From contig NZ_JMQI01000086.1 of assembly GCF_000695625.1 (NCBI RefSeq), forward strand, positions 1 to 40,259: DNA of 40,259 nucleotides. The letters run 5' to 3'. Each line of letters opens with the position of its first letter. The stretch's first letter is position 1. The translations under genes and the position numbers were made by a program. Positions 7,735-14,973 of this stretch are shown piece by piece. The DNA is from Amycolatopsis rifamycinica (lineage in GTDB: Bacteria > Actinomycetota > Actinomycetes > Mycobacteriales > Pseudonocardiaceae). The notes below the pieces were generated by a model. It was given only the letters and a program-made list of their open reading frames with translations, was not told where the DNA came from and did not search any database.

Positions 7735-9909
7735 CTACCCGACGGGGACGAGCAGGCCGGGCGGCGCGAACAGCGGGTAGGTGACGAGCACCCCGCCGGG
7801 CGTGCGGACGACCGAGGCGGGCCGGAAGAGGTCGCGCTGGCCGGTGTAGAAGGCGGTGACGCCGTCTTCGCCGCCGGTGAGCAGGACCCGGCGGCGCGGC
7901 TGCCCGGCGGCGTCCTCCCCGGCGACCTCGGGGAAGGCCGCGACGCCCACGGGCTGGATGGCGGCGAGCGCGGCGATCGTCGCGATGAGCCGCGGATCGA
8001 CGCAGCCGTCCCGCAGCACGGCGGCGGCCTCGGGCGCGGGCGTGATCCGGGCGGACGCGGTCAGGGCTTCGCCGGCGTGGGCCCGGGCGGGCGCTTCCGG
8101 CGGCGCGGCGGGGTCGGCCGGGGGCAGCCCGAGGCGCCAGACGGTGACCCGGGTGTCACCCGAGCCGAACACGGCGGTGGGGCCGGCACCGGCGAAGGCG
8201 CTGTCCAGGGCGGGGTAGTGCTGCCGGAGGCCGGTGTCGCCGGTCCCGAAGACGGCCCATTCGGCGGCCGGGCAGGCGGCGGCGCACGCGGCGGGCGAGG
8301 CCAGCATGCCCGTCGGCCAGCCGGCGTTCGCGAGTTCGGCCCAGGCGGCGTCGTCGACGAGCAGGCGAGCCCCGGAAGCGTTGGCCCGCAACCAGTCCCG
8401 GGCGGCGGCGAGCGGGCCCCCACGGTCGGCGGCCGGCCGGAGCGCGGGGAAGCCGTGGCTCCAGCTGCCGGCGACCGCCACGACGACCACGGCGGCGGCG
8501 AGCACGGGAACGGCCCGGCGACGGCGGGTCGCCCGCGCGCGGCGTGCGGGGGCGGGGTGTGGGGTCGGTGGAGTGGCGCTTCCGCGGTGTGGTGCGAGCC
8601 ATCGGGTGACGGCGTGGCCGGCGCTTGCCGGTGTGCGCTGGGTGCGGCTGGGCGCCTTGTGGCGTGCCAGGGAACGCCATCGAACGACAGCGCGGCCCAC
8701 ACCCCCCGACGCGGCTTTCCCCGGCATCCCGTGGCGTACCGAGTAGAGCCATCGGGTGACGGCGTGGCCGGCGCTTGCCGGTGGGGGCCCGGCGCGGCGC
8801 GGTACCCGTTGGCGTGTCAGGGAACGCCACCGAATGACAGCGCGGCCGACGCCCGCCGGCGGAGGCCCTGCGCGGCCGGGTACCGGGACAAGCCCCCAAA
8901 TGACAGCACGGCCGACACCTGCCGGCGCGGCGTTCCCCGGCACCCGATGCCCTGCCGGGCCACGCCACCGCGTCGCCGCTTGACCAACGCCCGCCAGCAG
9001 CAGCGGCGTCACCGGCGCCAGCAGCGCCAGCACCGCGGTGTCCGGCACCCCCGGCACGAGCAGCGTCGCCGCCAGCAGCACCCCCGTCGCCGCCAGTGGT
9101 CGGGTGGTCCGCACCGCCAGGCCCGCCGTCAGGGCCGCTGCCGACAGCACCACCCACACCGGGTCCAGTGCCGCCCAGTCGGCCACCGACGGGTGGGTGG
9201 CCGCCGCGAGGTGGGGACGGAGGGCGCCCGCCGCCGGGCCGAACGCGATGCCCAGTCCCAGGTTCAGCAACACCGCCACCAGCGCCGCCCGGGCCGGTGC
9301 GCGGCGCGCCAGCAGCCAGCCCGCCGCGGGCAGGAAGAACAGCGCCAGCGGCGAGGTGAGCACCGCCGCCAGCAGGCACACCGCCGCCGCGATGTCGTGG
9401 CGGATGCGGGCGCGGTGGCGGGTGATCAGGACCAGTGCCCCCAGCGCCCACGCCACCGCCAGGTGCTCCACGACCACCAGCCGCTGCAAGCCCAGTGCCA
9501 GCGGGGAGGCCGCGAGGAGCAGCACCGCCGCCGCCGATGCCCAGCGGGTCAGGCCCAGGCGGCGGGCCAACAGCCACGACAGCACCGTGACCGCGAGGGC
9601 CGCGACGAGCACCGTCTCGCGGACCGCGGCCGTCGCCGTGGCCGAGCGGCCGAACGCGCCGGAGACCATCGTGGCCGCCGCCAGCTGCAGCCAGCCGAAC
9701 GGGCTGACTCCCGCGCCGCCCGCGTCGGCGAACGTCGTGAGGTTGCCGAGCGCGTAGACGTGGGCGACGGTCGCCGCCTCCGTGGGCAGGGCCGGCTCGG
9801 GCGCGGCGAGGTAGAGCACCCGCAGGCCGCCGGCCAGCGCGAGGAGCGCGAGCACGATGTCGAGCGACAGCAACCGGTGCGCGGCGGAGACCGGGCGGTG
9901 CTGGACCAT
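7735..9909 (-). CDS. Polytopic glycosyltransferase-like membrane protein (GT39/ArnT-like) with repeat insert
   Basis: A 724-residue membrane protein. The N-terminal 300 residues hold about eight to nine hydrophobic helices. A first-loop acidic region (EPALPTEAATVAHVYALGN) and a helix pattern resembling PMT/ArnT-type lipid-linked sugar transferases suggest that family; catalytic identity is inferred. Residues about 304-444 are hydrophilic, Arg/Pro-rich and repetitive (GVGRAVIRWRS and SAGHAVTRWL variants). They are encoded by tandem DNA repeats whose periods are multiples of three. A further hydrophobic helix (VPVLAAAVVVVAVAGSW) precedes a soluble C-terminal domain of about 250 residues (WLRANASGARLLVDDAAW onward). 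The insert looks like repeat DNA tolerated in a loop. Codon bias is high-GC throughout. Confidence 0.7.
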   Translation of the reverse strand: MVQHRPVSAAHRLLSLDIVLALLALAGGLRVLYLAAPEPALPTEAATVAHVYALGNLTTFADAGGAGVSPFGWLQLAAATMVSGAFGRSATATAAVRETVLVAALAVTVLSWLLARRLGLTRWASAAAVLLLAASPLALGLQRLVVVEHLAVAWALGALVLITRHRARIRHDIAAAVCLLAAVLTSPLALFFLPAAGWLLARRAPARAALVAVLLNLGLGIAFGPAAGALRPHLAAATHPSVADWAALDPVWVVLSAAALTAGLAVRTTRPLAATGVLLAATLLVPGVPDTAVLALLAPVTPLLLAGVGQAATRWRGPAGHRVPGNAAPAGVGRAVIWGLVPVPGRAGPPPAGVGRAVIRWRSLTRQRVPRRAGPPPASAGHAVTRWLYSVRHGMPGKAASGGVGRAVVRWRSLARHKAPSRTQRTPASAGHAVTRWLAPHRGSATPPTPHPAPARRARATRRRRAVPVLAAAVVVVAVAGSWSHGFPALRPAADRGGPLAAARDWLRANASGARLLVDDAAWAELANAGWPTGMLASPAACAAACPAAEWAVFGTGDTGLRQHYPALDSAFAGAGPTAVFGSGDTRVTVWRLGLPPADPAAPPEAPARAHAGEALTASARITPAPEAAAVLRDGCVDPRLIATIAALAAIQPVGVAAFPEVAGEDAAGQPRRRVLLTGGEDGVTAFYTGQRDLFRPASVVRTPGGVLVTYPLFAPPGLLVPVG
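8584..8945. repeat. In-frame tandem repeat cluster inside the membrane glycosyltransferase gene
   Basis: A 38-base block at 8596-8633 recurs without mismatch at 8746-8783, 150 bases later. A second block (8661-8702) recurs with a few changes at 8811-8852, also offset 150. A shorter copy of its TGACAGCRCGGCCGACRCC core starts at 8901, offset 66 from the previous one. All offsets are multiples of three, so the host frame is kept open. Confidence 0.85.
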
Positions 9910-10004
9910 TGCACGGATCGTAGCGGGTGGCGGTGCCGCGCCCCGTCCGGGAGGACCCGGTCAGCCGGATGGCCCAGCCGCCGGGAACCCGTTGGCGCAC
10001 AAGA

Positions 10005-10790
10005 TTATCCGCGGCCCTCCGCGGTGGAGCCGGAGAGCGTCCGGCTCAACGCGAGCGCGACCGTCCGGACCGCGGGCGCGACCCGTTCGGTCCGCATCCG
10101 GTTGGCCCAGCCGGAGATCGACACCGCCGCCACCGCGACGCCGCGGGCGTCGAGCAGCGGGCTGGCCGCGCACACCACGCCGACGCCGGATTCCTCGCGC
10201 TCCAGCGCGATCCCGTCCTCCCGCACCCGGGTCAGCTGACGGCGGAGCAGGCCCGGTGCGGTGATCGTCCGCGCGCTCATCCGCGGCAGTCCCGCGTCGA
10301 TCACCTGGCTCACCACCGGTTCCGGGGAAAACGCCAGGATCGCCTTGCCGACGCCGGTGGCGTGCGCGGGGAACCGGCCGCCGATGCGCGAGGGCAGCGT
10401 CGGCGCGTCCGGCCCGCGCAGCACGTCCAGGTACACGACTTCGGTGCCTTCGAGGATCGCCAGGTGGACGGTGTTGCGCGTGGCCTCGCGGAGGTCGGCC
10501 AGGTAGGGCCGGGCCGCCTCCACCAGGCCGCGCCGGGGCGAGGCCAGCTGGCCGATTTCGAACAGCCGCAGCCCGAGCCGCACCGCGCCCGACTCGCGTT
10601 CGAGCAGCCCCGTCTCGGTGAGGTGCCCGACGAGCCGGTGCACGGTCGTCTTCGCCAGCCCGGTCCGGCGGGCCAGCTCGGAGACGCCGAGGGTCTCGTC
10701 TCCCGGCCGGAAGGCTTCCAGCAGCGCGGCGAGCCGGGCCGCGACGAGGCCGTCGCCGCTCGCGCCGTCGTTCCGCCCAGCGGTACGCAT
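10005..10790 (-). CDS. IclR-family transcriptional regulator
   Basis: A 261-residue IclR regulator. The N-terminal winged helix-turn-helix (LGVSELARRTGLAKTTVHRLVGHL, about residues 33-57) is followed by the effector-binding GAF-like domain. That domain contains RPYLADLREATRNTVHLAILEGTEVVYLD, the HATGVGKAILAF motif and a late GVGVVCAASPLLDARG segment. IclR proteins bind aromatic or short-chain carboxylate effectors and usually regulate a neighbour. The nearest same-strand gene downstream is the membrane glycosyltransferase, 95 bases away; a link is only positional. Confidence 0.92.
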   Translation of the reverse strand: MRTAGRNDGASGDGLVAARLAALLEAFRPGDETLGVSELARRTGLAKTTVHRLVGHLTETGLLERESGAVRLGLRLFEIGQLASPRRGLVEAARPYLADLREATRNTVHLAILEGTEVVYLDVLRGPDAPTLPSRIGGRFPAHATGVGKAILAFSPEPVVSQVIDAGLPRMSARTITAPGLLRRQLTRVREDGIALEREESGVGVVCAASPLLDARGVAVAAVSISGWANRMRTERVAPAVRTVALALSRTLSGSTAEGRG

Positions 10791-10847
10791 GGGTTGAGTG
10801 TGCCCGATCCGCCGCGCGACTGTCAGCAGGCCGGAACGGAGGTGGGG

Positions 10848-11438
10848 TCAGTGGCCGTCGGCCCCGAGGACGAGTTTCACGCAGTGCGCGACGAGCCGCT
10901 CGCGCGACACCTTCAGCGAGCCGTCGAGGTAGGCGACGAACACGTTGGTCAGCGCGCCGACCAGCCCGATGGCGACCATCCGGCGTTCGGTTTCGTCGCC
11001 GTGGGTCAGCTGTTCGCCGACGAGCGCGGCGAACACCGGCAGCAGGTGCAGGCCGCGGCGGGTGAGCGCCGGGTCGGTCAGCGGTGCGAGCAGCAGGATC
11101 CGGCCCTTGCGGGGGTCGTCGACGATCAGCTCGACGAACGCGCGGACGGCGTGCTCCGCCCGCGACACGGGCGTGGGGGCGTCCCGGACGGCGCCGACGA
11201 GCGCCTGCCGCGCCTCTTCGCCGACGTGCTCGTACACGGCCGCGACGAGCTCTTCGCGGTCGGCGAAGCTCTCGTAGAAGTAGCGCTCGGTCAGCTTCGC
11301 GTGTCGGCACACCGCGCGGACGCTCGTCCCGGCCGAGCCTTCGGTGCCCAGCAGCTCCAGGCCCGCGGCCACCAGTCGCTCCCGCCGGAGCGCCTTCCGG
11401 TCGTCCAGCGTCGTGCCCGCCCAGGTCCGGCCCGGCAT
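10848..11438 (-). CDS. TetR-family regulator of the divergent oxygenase operon
   Basis: A 196-residue TetR protein. The N-terminal DNA-binding part has the recognition-helix pattern SAGTSVRAVCRHAKLTERYFYESFADREEL (about residues 34-63), and the rest is the helical ligand domain. The ATG at 11438 is five bases after GAGGAG; a GTG one codon upstream would be too close. The 87 bases to the divergent oxygenase gene carry two copies of an 18-bp palindrome within overlapping divergent promoters. It therefore probably represses both itself and the operon. The inducer is unknown. Confidence 0.9.
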   Translation of the reverse strand: MPGRTWAGTTLDDRKALRRERLVAAGLELLGTEGSAGTSVRAVCRHAKLTERYFYESFADREELVAAVYEHVGEEARQALVGAVRDAPTPVSRAEHAVRAFVELIVDDPRKGRILLLAPLTDPALTRRGLHLLPVFAALVGEQLTHGDETERRMVAIGLVGALTNVFVAYLDGSLKVSRERLVAHCVKLVLGADGH

Positions 11439-11451
11439 CACAGCTCCTCGG

Positions 11452-11499
11452 TTGACTACAACTGTTGTCAGATCCTAGCCTGACAACAGCCGTAGTCAG
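11452..11499. promoter_or_regulatory. Paired TetR operators in overlapping divergent promoters
   Basis: Two 18-bp imperfect palindromes of form TGACWACARYYGTWGTCA lie at 11453-11470 and 11481-11498 and are also inverted relative to each other. Forward promoter: TTGACT (11452-11457), 18-base spacer, TAGCCT (11476-11481). Reverse promoter: CTGACT (11499-11494), 16-base spacer, TAGGAT (11477-11472). The two -10 elements overlap, so occupancy of either operator should silence both directions. Confidence 0.75.
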
Positions 11500-11525
11500 T
11501 TCCGGACTCGACGAGGAGCGCGCCG

Positions 11526-12506
11526 ATGACTCACGAAGCTTCCCGGGGGGTCCGGGTGGCGAAGCCCCCGGTCCGGGGCGAAGCCCCGGATGTCACAGCA
11601 CCGCTGGGCCCCGACTCGTTGACGTGGAAGTACTTCGGCGACTGGCGCGGCCTGCTCATCGGCCTGTGGGCGGGCTCGATGCAGAACATGCACCCCGGCC
11701 TCGGCGCCGGCGTCGAGCAGCACTCGCGCTTCTTCGAGGAGCGCTGGCAACGGCTGTTCCGCTCGCTCTACCCGATCGGCGGCGTGGTCTACGACGGCGC
11801 GCGCGCCCACGCGACCGCCCGGGAAGTCCGCGGCTACCACGAGCGCATCAAGGGGGTCGACGCGCGGGGCCGCCGCTACCACGCGCTCGACCCCGACACC
11901 TACTACTGGGCGCACGCGACGTTCTTCGTCAGCACCATCCTGATCGCCGACCACTTCATGGGCGGCATCGGCGAAGCCGGGAAGCGGCAGCTGTTCGACG
12001 AGCACGTCCGGTGGTGGCGGATGTACGACATGACCATGCGGCCGGTGCCGGAGAGCTGGGAGGACTTCCAGCGCTACTGGAAGCACATGTGCACCGAGGT
12101 CCTCGAAGACAACAAGGCCACCCGGGACGTCCTCGACATCCGCGGGCTCGGCAAGCCGCCGTTCCTGCCCTGGCTGCCGGACGCGCTGTGGCGGCCGGTA
12201 CAGCGGGTGATCGCGCGCGGGTTCGTCTGGCTGACGATCGGCCTCTACGACCGCGAGGTCCGCGACCTGCTCGGCTTCCGCTGGACCGAGCGCGACGCGC
12301 GGCGGCACCGGCGGTTCGGGAAGCTGGTCGCCGCCGTGTTCCGGCTCGTTCCGCACGACCGCCGCTACCACCCGCGGGCGCGGGCCGGCTGGCGCCGCGA
12401 GCGCGGCGAGGTGGCTCCGGACGCGCCCTTGGCCGAGACTCCACGCAGGAACCTGCCGCCGCTGTCCGAGCGCGGCAAACCCGAGCACTACGCACCGAAC
12501 GTCTAG
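11526..12506 (+). CDS. Oxygenase MpaB-family protein (DUF2236)
   Basis: A 326-residue protein of the DUF2236/MpaB family, heme-dependent oxygenase-like proteins related to latex-clearing protein and to MpaB of mycophenolic acid biosynthesis. Visible family features are the AGSMQNMHPGLGAGVEQHS region, RSLYPIGGVVYDG, the helix HATFFVSTILIADHFMG with its His, and RPVPESWEDFQRYW. Residues about 7-23 are encoded by hairpin-forming GC-rich repeat sequence, and the family core appears to begin near LGPDSLTWKYFG. First gene of the TetR-controlled operon; GAGGAG precedes the ATG. The substrate is unknown; the LLM enzyme and PLP decarboxylase downstream suggest a catabolic or modifying pathway. Confidence 0.85.
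   Translation: MTHEASRGVRVAKPPVRGEAPDVTAPLGPDSLTWKYFGDWRGLLIGLWAGSMQNMHPGLGAGVEQHSRFFEERWQRLFRSLYPIGGVVYDGARAHATAREVRGYHERIKGVDARGRRYHALDPDTYYWAHATFFVSTILIADHFMGGIGEAGKRQLFDEHVRWWRMYDMTMRPVPESWEDFQRYWKHMCTEVLEDNKATRDVLDIRGLGKPPFLPWLPDALWRPVQRVIARGFVWLTIGLYDREVRDLLGFRWTERDARRHRRFGKLVAAVFRLVPHDRRYHPRARAGWRRERGEVAPDAPLAETPRRNLPPLSERGKPEHYAPNV
11551..11590. repeat. GC-rich hairpin repeat inside a coding start
   Basis: TCCGGGGC (11572-11579) and GCCCCGGA (11583-11590) form a perfect 8-bp hairpin with a GAA loop. An imperfect copy of the same design lies directly upstream (11551-11571). The sequence resembles the intergenic hairpin elements at 37511-37613 and 40178-40259, but here it is translated as residues about 9-22 of the oxygenase. 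Confidence 0.55.
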
Positions 12507-12515
12507 GAGGCATTC

Positions 12516-13541
12516 GTGAAGCTGGGATTCCACGTCGGGTACTGGCAGAGCGGCCCGACCCCGGGCGCGCTGGAAGCCGTCCTCAAGGCCGAGGAGCTCG
12601 GCTTCGACTCGGTGTGGACGGCGGAGGCGTACGGCTCGGACGCGTTCACGCCGCTGGCCTGGTACGGCGCGTCCACCAGCCGGATCCGGCTCGGGACGAA
12701 CATCGTCCAGATGGCCGCGCGGACGCCGACCGCGACGGCGATGAGCGCGCTGACCCTCGACCACCTCTCCGGCGGCCGGATGGTGCTCGGGCTCGGCGCG
12801 TCCGGCCCGCAGGTCGTCGAGGGCTGGTACGGCCAGCCCTACCCGAAGCCCCTGGCGAGGACGCGCGAGTACGTGAACATCGTCCGGCAGGTGATCGCCC
12901 GCGAGGCGCCGGTGACCCTCGACGGCGACCACTACCAGCTGCCGTACCGAGGCGGCACCGGCCTGGGCAAGCCGCTGAAGCCGACCGTGCACCCGCTGCG
13001 CAAGGAAATCCCGATCCACCTGGCGGCGGAAGGCCCGAAGAACGTCGCCCTGGCGGCCGAGATCGGCGACGGCTGGCTGCCGCTGTTCTTCTCGCCCAAG
13101 AGCAACGACTTCTACAAGGCCGCGCTCGAAGAGGGCTTCTCGCGGCCGGGGGCGCGGCACACCTTGGAGACGTTCGAGGTGCCGTGCTCGCTGCCGGTGA
13201 TCGTGCACGACGACGTCGAAGAGGCGGCGAGCTGGATCAAGCCGTCACTCGCGTTGTACATCGGCGGGATGGGCGCGAAAAGCGTCAACTTCCACCACGA
13301 CGTGTACGCGCGGCTGGGCTACGGCGACGTCGCCGACGAGGTCCAGGAGCTCTACCTCGCCGGTCGCAAGGAGGCGGCGGCCGCGGCGATCCCGACGTCG
13401 CTGGTGGAGGACACCTCGCTGATCGGGCCGCCGGAGAAGATCCGCGAAGAGCTGAAGGCCTGGGAGGACACCGTGGTCACCCAACTGCTCCTGCGCGGTG
13501 ACGCCGCGACGCTGGAGAAGATCGCGCGCGCTCTGCGCTGA
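12516..13541 (+). CDS. LLM-class F420-dependent oxidoreductase
   Basis: A 341-residue luciferase-like TIM-barrel enzyme. It begins MKLGFHVGYWQSGP and has AEELGFDSVWTAEAYGSDAF, RIRLGTNIVQMAARTPTATAM, GRMVLGLGASGPQVVEGWYG and IPIHLAAEGPKNVALAAEIGDGWLP. These are hallmarks of the F420-using LLM group seen in actinobacteria. Conserved Glu/His loops for deazaflavin are plausible but not assignable by eye. The GTG start has AGGAGG (12505-12510) that overlaps the end of the preceding oxygenase gene, so the two are co-translated. It probably oxidises or reduces an intermediate of the same pathway. Confidence 0.9.
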   Translation: MKLGFHVGYWQSGPTPGALEAVLKAEELGFDSVWTAEAYGSDAFTPLAWYGASTSRIRLGTNIVQMAARTPTATAMSALTLDHLSGGRMVLGLGASGPQVVEGWYGQPYPKPLARTREYVNIVRQVIAREAPVTLDGDHYQLPYRGGTGLGKPLKPTVHPLRKEIPIHLAAEGPKNVALAAEIGDGWLPLFFSPKSNDFYKAALEEGFSRPGARHTLETFEVPCSLPVIVHDDVEEAASWIKPSLALYIGGMGAKSVNFHHDVYARLGYGDVADEVQELYLAGRKEAAAAAIPTSLVEDTSLIGPPEKIREELKAWEDTVVTQLLLRGDAATLEKIARALR

Positions 13542-13599
13542 CCGGCGGGTCGATCCGTGCGCCAGGTCACGACGATGGCACGATTCCCCTCGACCACTT

Positions 13600-13640
13600 C
13601 CGGGTGCCCGCCGAGATCGAATACTCGTGCGGGCACCCGG
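13600..13640. promoter_or_regulatory. 12-bp perfect stem-loop before the MFS gene
   Basis: CCGGGTGCCCGC (13600-13611) pairs exactly with GCGGGCACCCGG (13629-13640) around a 17-base loop. It lies within the 118-base gap between the LLM gene and the MFS gene, eleven bases upstream of the AGGAGG site (13651). It may act as a processing or attenuating hairpin that sets different expression of upstream and downstream operon halves. Confidence 0.5.
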
Positions 13641-13659
13641 CAAGGCTTCGAGGAGGACC

Positions 13660-14973
13660 ATGGCGACGCTGTCCGGCCGGACGAGGTTCCGCTATTCGCT
13701 CGGCTCGTTCGTCACCGGGTCCTTCGGCACGGTCCCCGGCCTGGTGCTGGTCAAGTACCTGACCGACACGATGGCCGTGCCCGCCGGCTGGGCCGCCGCG
13801 ATCGTGTTCGTGCCCAAGGCGTGGGACTTCTTCTTCAACCCGGTCGCGGGCCGGCTGTCCGACGCCGACCTGCTCAAGACCGGCAGCCGCCGCCGCTTCC
13901 TGCTGATCGGCGGTGTCGGCGTGGCGATCCTGTTCGCGGCGATGTTCGCCCACCCCGGCTTCGGCAGCCCGCTGCCGGACGCGCTGTACGTGGCGGTCAT
14001 GTTCGCCGCGTGCGCGACGGCGTACGCGTTGTTCCAGGTGCCGTTCAACGCGCTGCCGGCCGAGCTGACCGAGTCGGCGACCGAGCGGACGAAGCTGACC
14101 AGCGTCCGGATCGGCGTGCTGGCCGTGACGATCCTGGTCTGCGGCGGCGGTGCCCCGGCGATCACCTCGGGGATCGAGGGAGTCGCCGGCTACCGGATCA
14201 TGGCCGTGGTGATCGGGCTGATCGTGCTGGCCGCGACGCTGCTGGTGTACTTCGGCCTCAAGGACGCGCCGGTCGGCTCGCTGCGGCCGAACACCGTGAG
14301 CCTCAAGGAGCTCGTCGGCACGCTCGCCGGCTGGCGGCCGTTCCGCTGGCTGCTCGGCACCTACTTCATCCAGGCGCTGGGCATCGGCACGGTGCTGGCC
14401 GCGATCCCGTTCTTCGCCCAGCGCATCCTGGGCGACGACGCCTACGGCACGATTCTGTTCGTCATCTTCGTCGGACCGGCACTGGTCACCATGCCGCTGT
14501 GGCCGCGGCTCGGCGACCGCGTCGGCAAGCTCAACGGCTTCCGCCTGGCCACCGCGGCCTTCGCGATCGGTCTGCTCGGCCTGGTCTTCGCCCAGGAGAT
14601 CCCGCTGGTCGTCTCGTTCGTCTTCGTGGCGCTGTGCGGGGTCGGGTACGCGGGGATTTCGGTGTTCCCGCTGGCCATCCTGCCCGACCTGATCACCGCC
14701 GAGGAGGAGCGCACCGGCGAGACCCGGGCGGGGATCGCGGCGGGCGTGTGGACCGCGGGGGAGACCCTCGGGCTGGCCTTCGGCGGCGGCCTGTGGGCGA
14801 TCATCCTCGCCGTCGGCGGGTACGTGTCGAGCACCGACGCGACGGCGAACCAGCCGCACAGCGCGATCGTGGCGATCCTCGTCGGGGCGTCGATCGTCCC
14901 CGGCGTGCTCATCGCGCTGGCCCTGCCGCTGCTGCGGCGCAAGGTCCTGGAGCCGCGCCATGAACCCGCCTGA
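13660..14973 (+). CDS. MFS transporter, GPH (MelB-like) type
   Basis: A 437-residue major-facilitator protein with about twelve hydrophobic helices. The N-terminal half follows the glycoside-pentoside-hexuronide pattern: VKYLTDTMAVPAGWAAAIVFVPKAWDFF, with NPVAGRLSDADLLKTGSRRRFLL as the cytoplasmic loop. QVPFNALPAELTESATERTKL and, in the second half, FPLAILPDLITAEEERTGETRAG are the matching conserved loops. The substrate is not evident; the operon suggests import or export of the compound handled by the oxygenase and LLM enzyme. The ATG follows AGGAGG by three bases. Its end overlaps the decarboxylase start by 14 bases. Confidence 0.85.
   Translation: MATLSGRTRFRYSLGSFVTGSFGTVPGLVLVKYLTDTMAVPAGWAAAIVFVPKAWDFFFNPVAGRLSDADLLKTGSRRRFLLIGGVGVAILFAAMFAHPGFGSPLPDALYVAVMFAACATAYALFQVPFNALPAELTESATERTKLTSVRIGVLAVTILVCGGGAPAITSGIEGVAGYRIMAVVIGLIVLAATLLVYFGLKDAPVGSLRPNTVSLKELVGTLAGWRPFRWLLGTYFIQALGIGTVLAAIPFFAQRILGDDAYGTILFVIFVGPALVTMPLWPRLGDRVGKLNGFRLATAAFAIGLLGLVFAQEIPLVVSFVFVALCGVGYAGISVFPLAILPDLITAEEERTGETRAGIAAGVWTAGETLGLAFGGGLWAIILAVGGYVSSTDATANQPHSAIVAILVGASIVPGVLIALALPLLRRKVLEPRHEPA

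Noticed and set aside
8584..8945. CRISPR or VNTR outside genes
   Set aside because: The repeats lie within an intact reading frame and have different units and offsets; no spacer pattern exists.
8156..10000. Alternative frame over the membrane glycosyltransferase (614 codons)
   Set aside because: It lacks the membrane-helix pattern and family signals of the chosen frame and is rich in Arg, Gly and Pro.
13567..14961. Long open frame antisense to the GPH carrier, and a similar one at 287-1621
   Set aside because: Both mirror well-supported genes and show low-complexity Arg/Gly/Asp composition expected of antisense high-GC frames.
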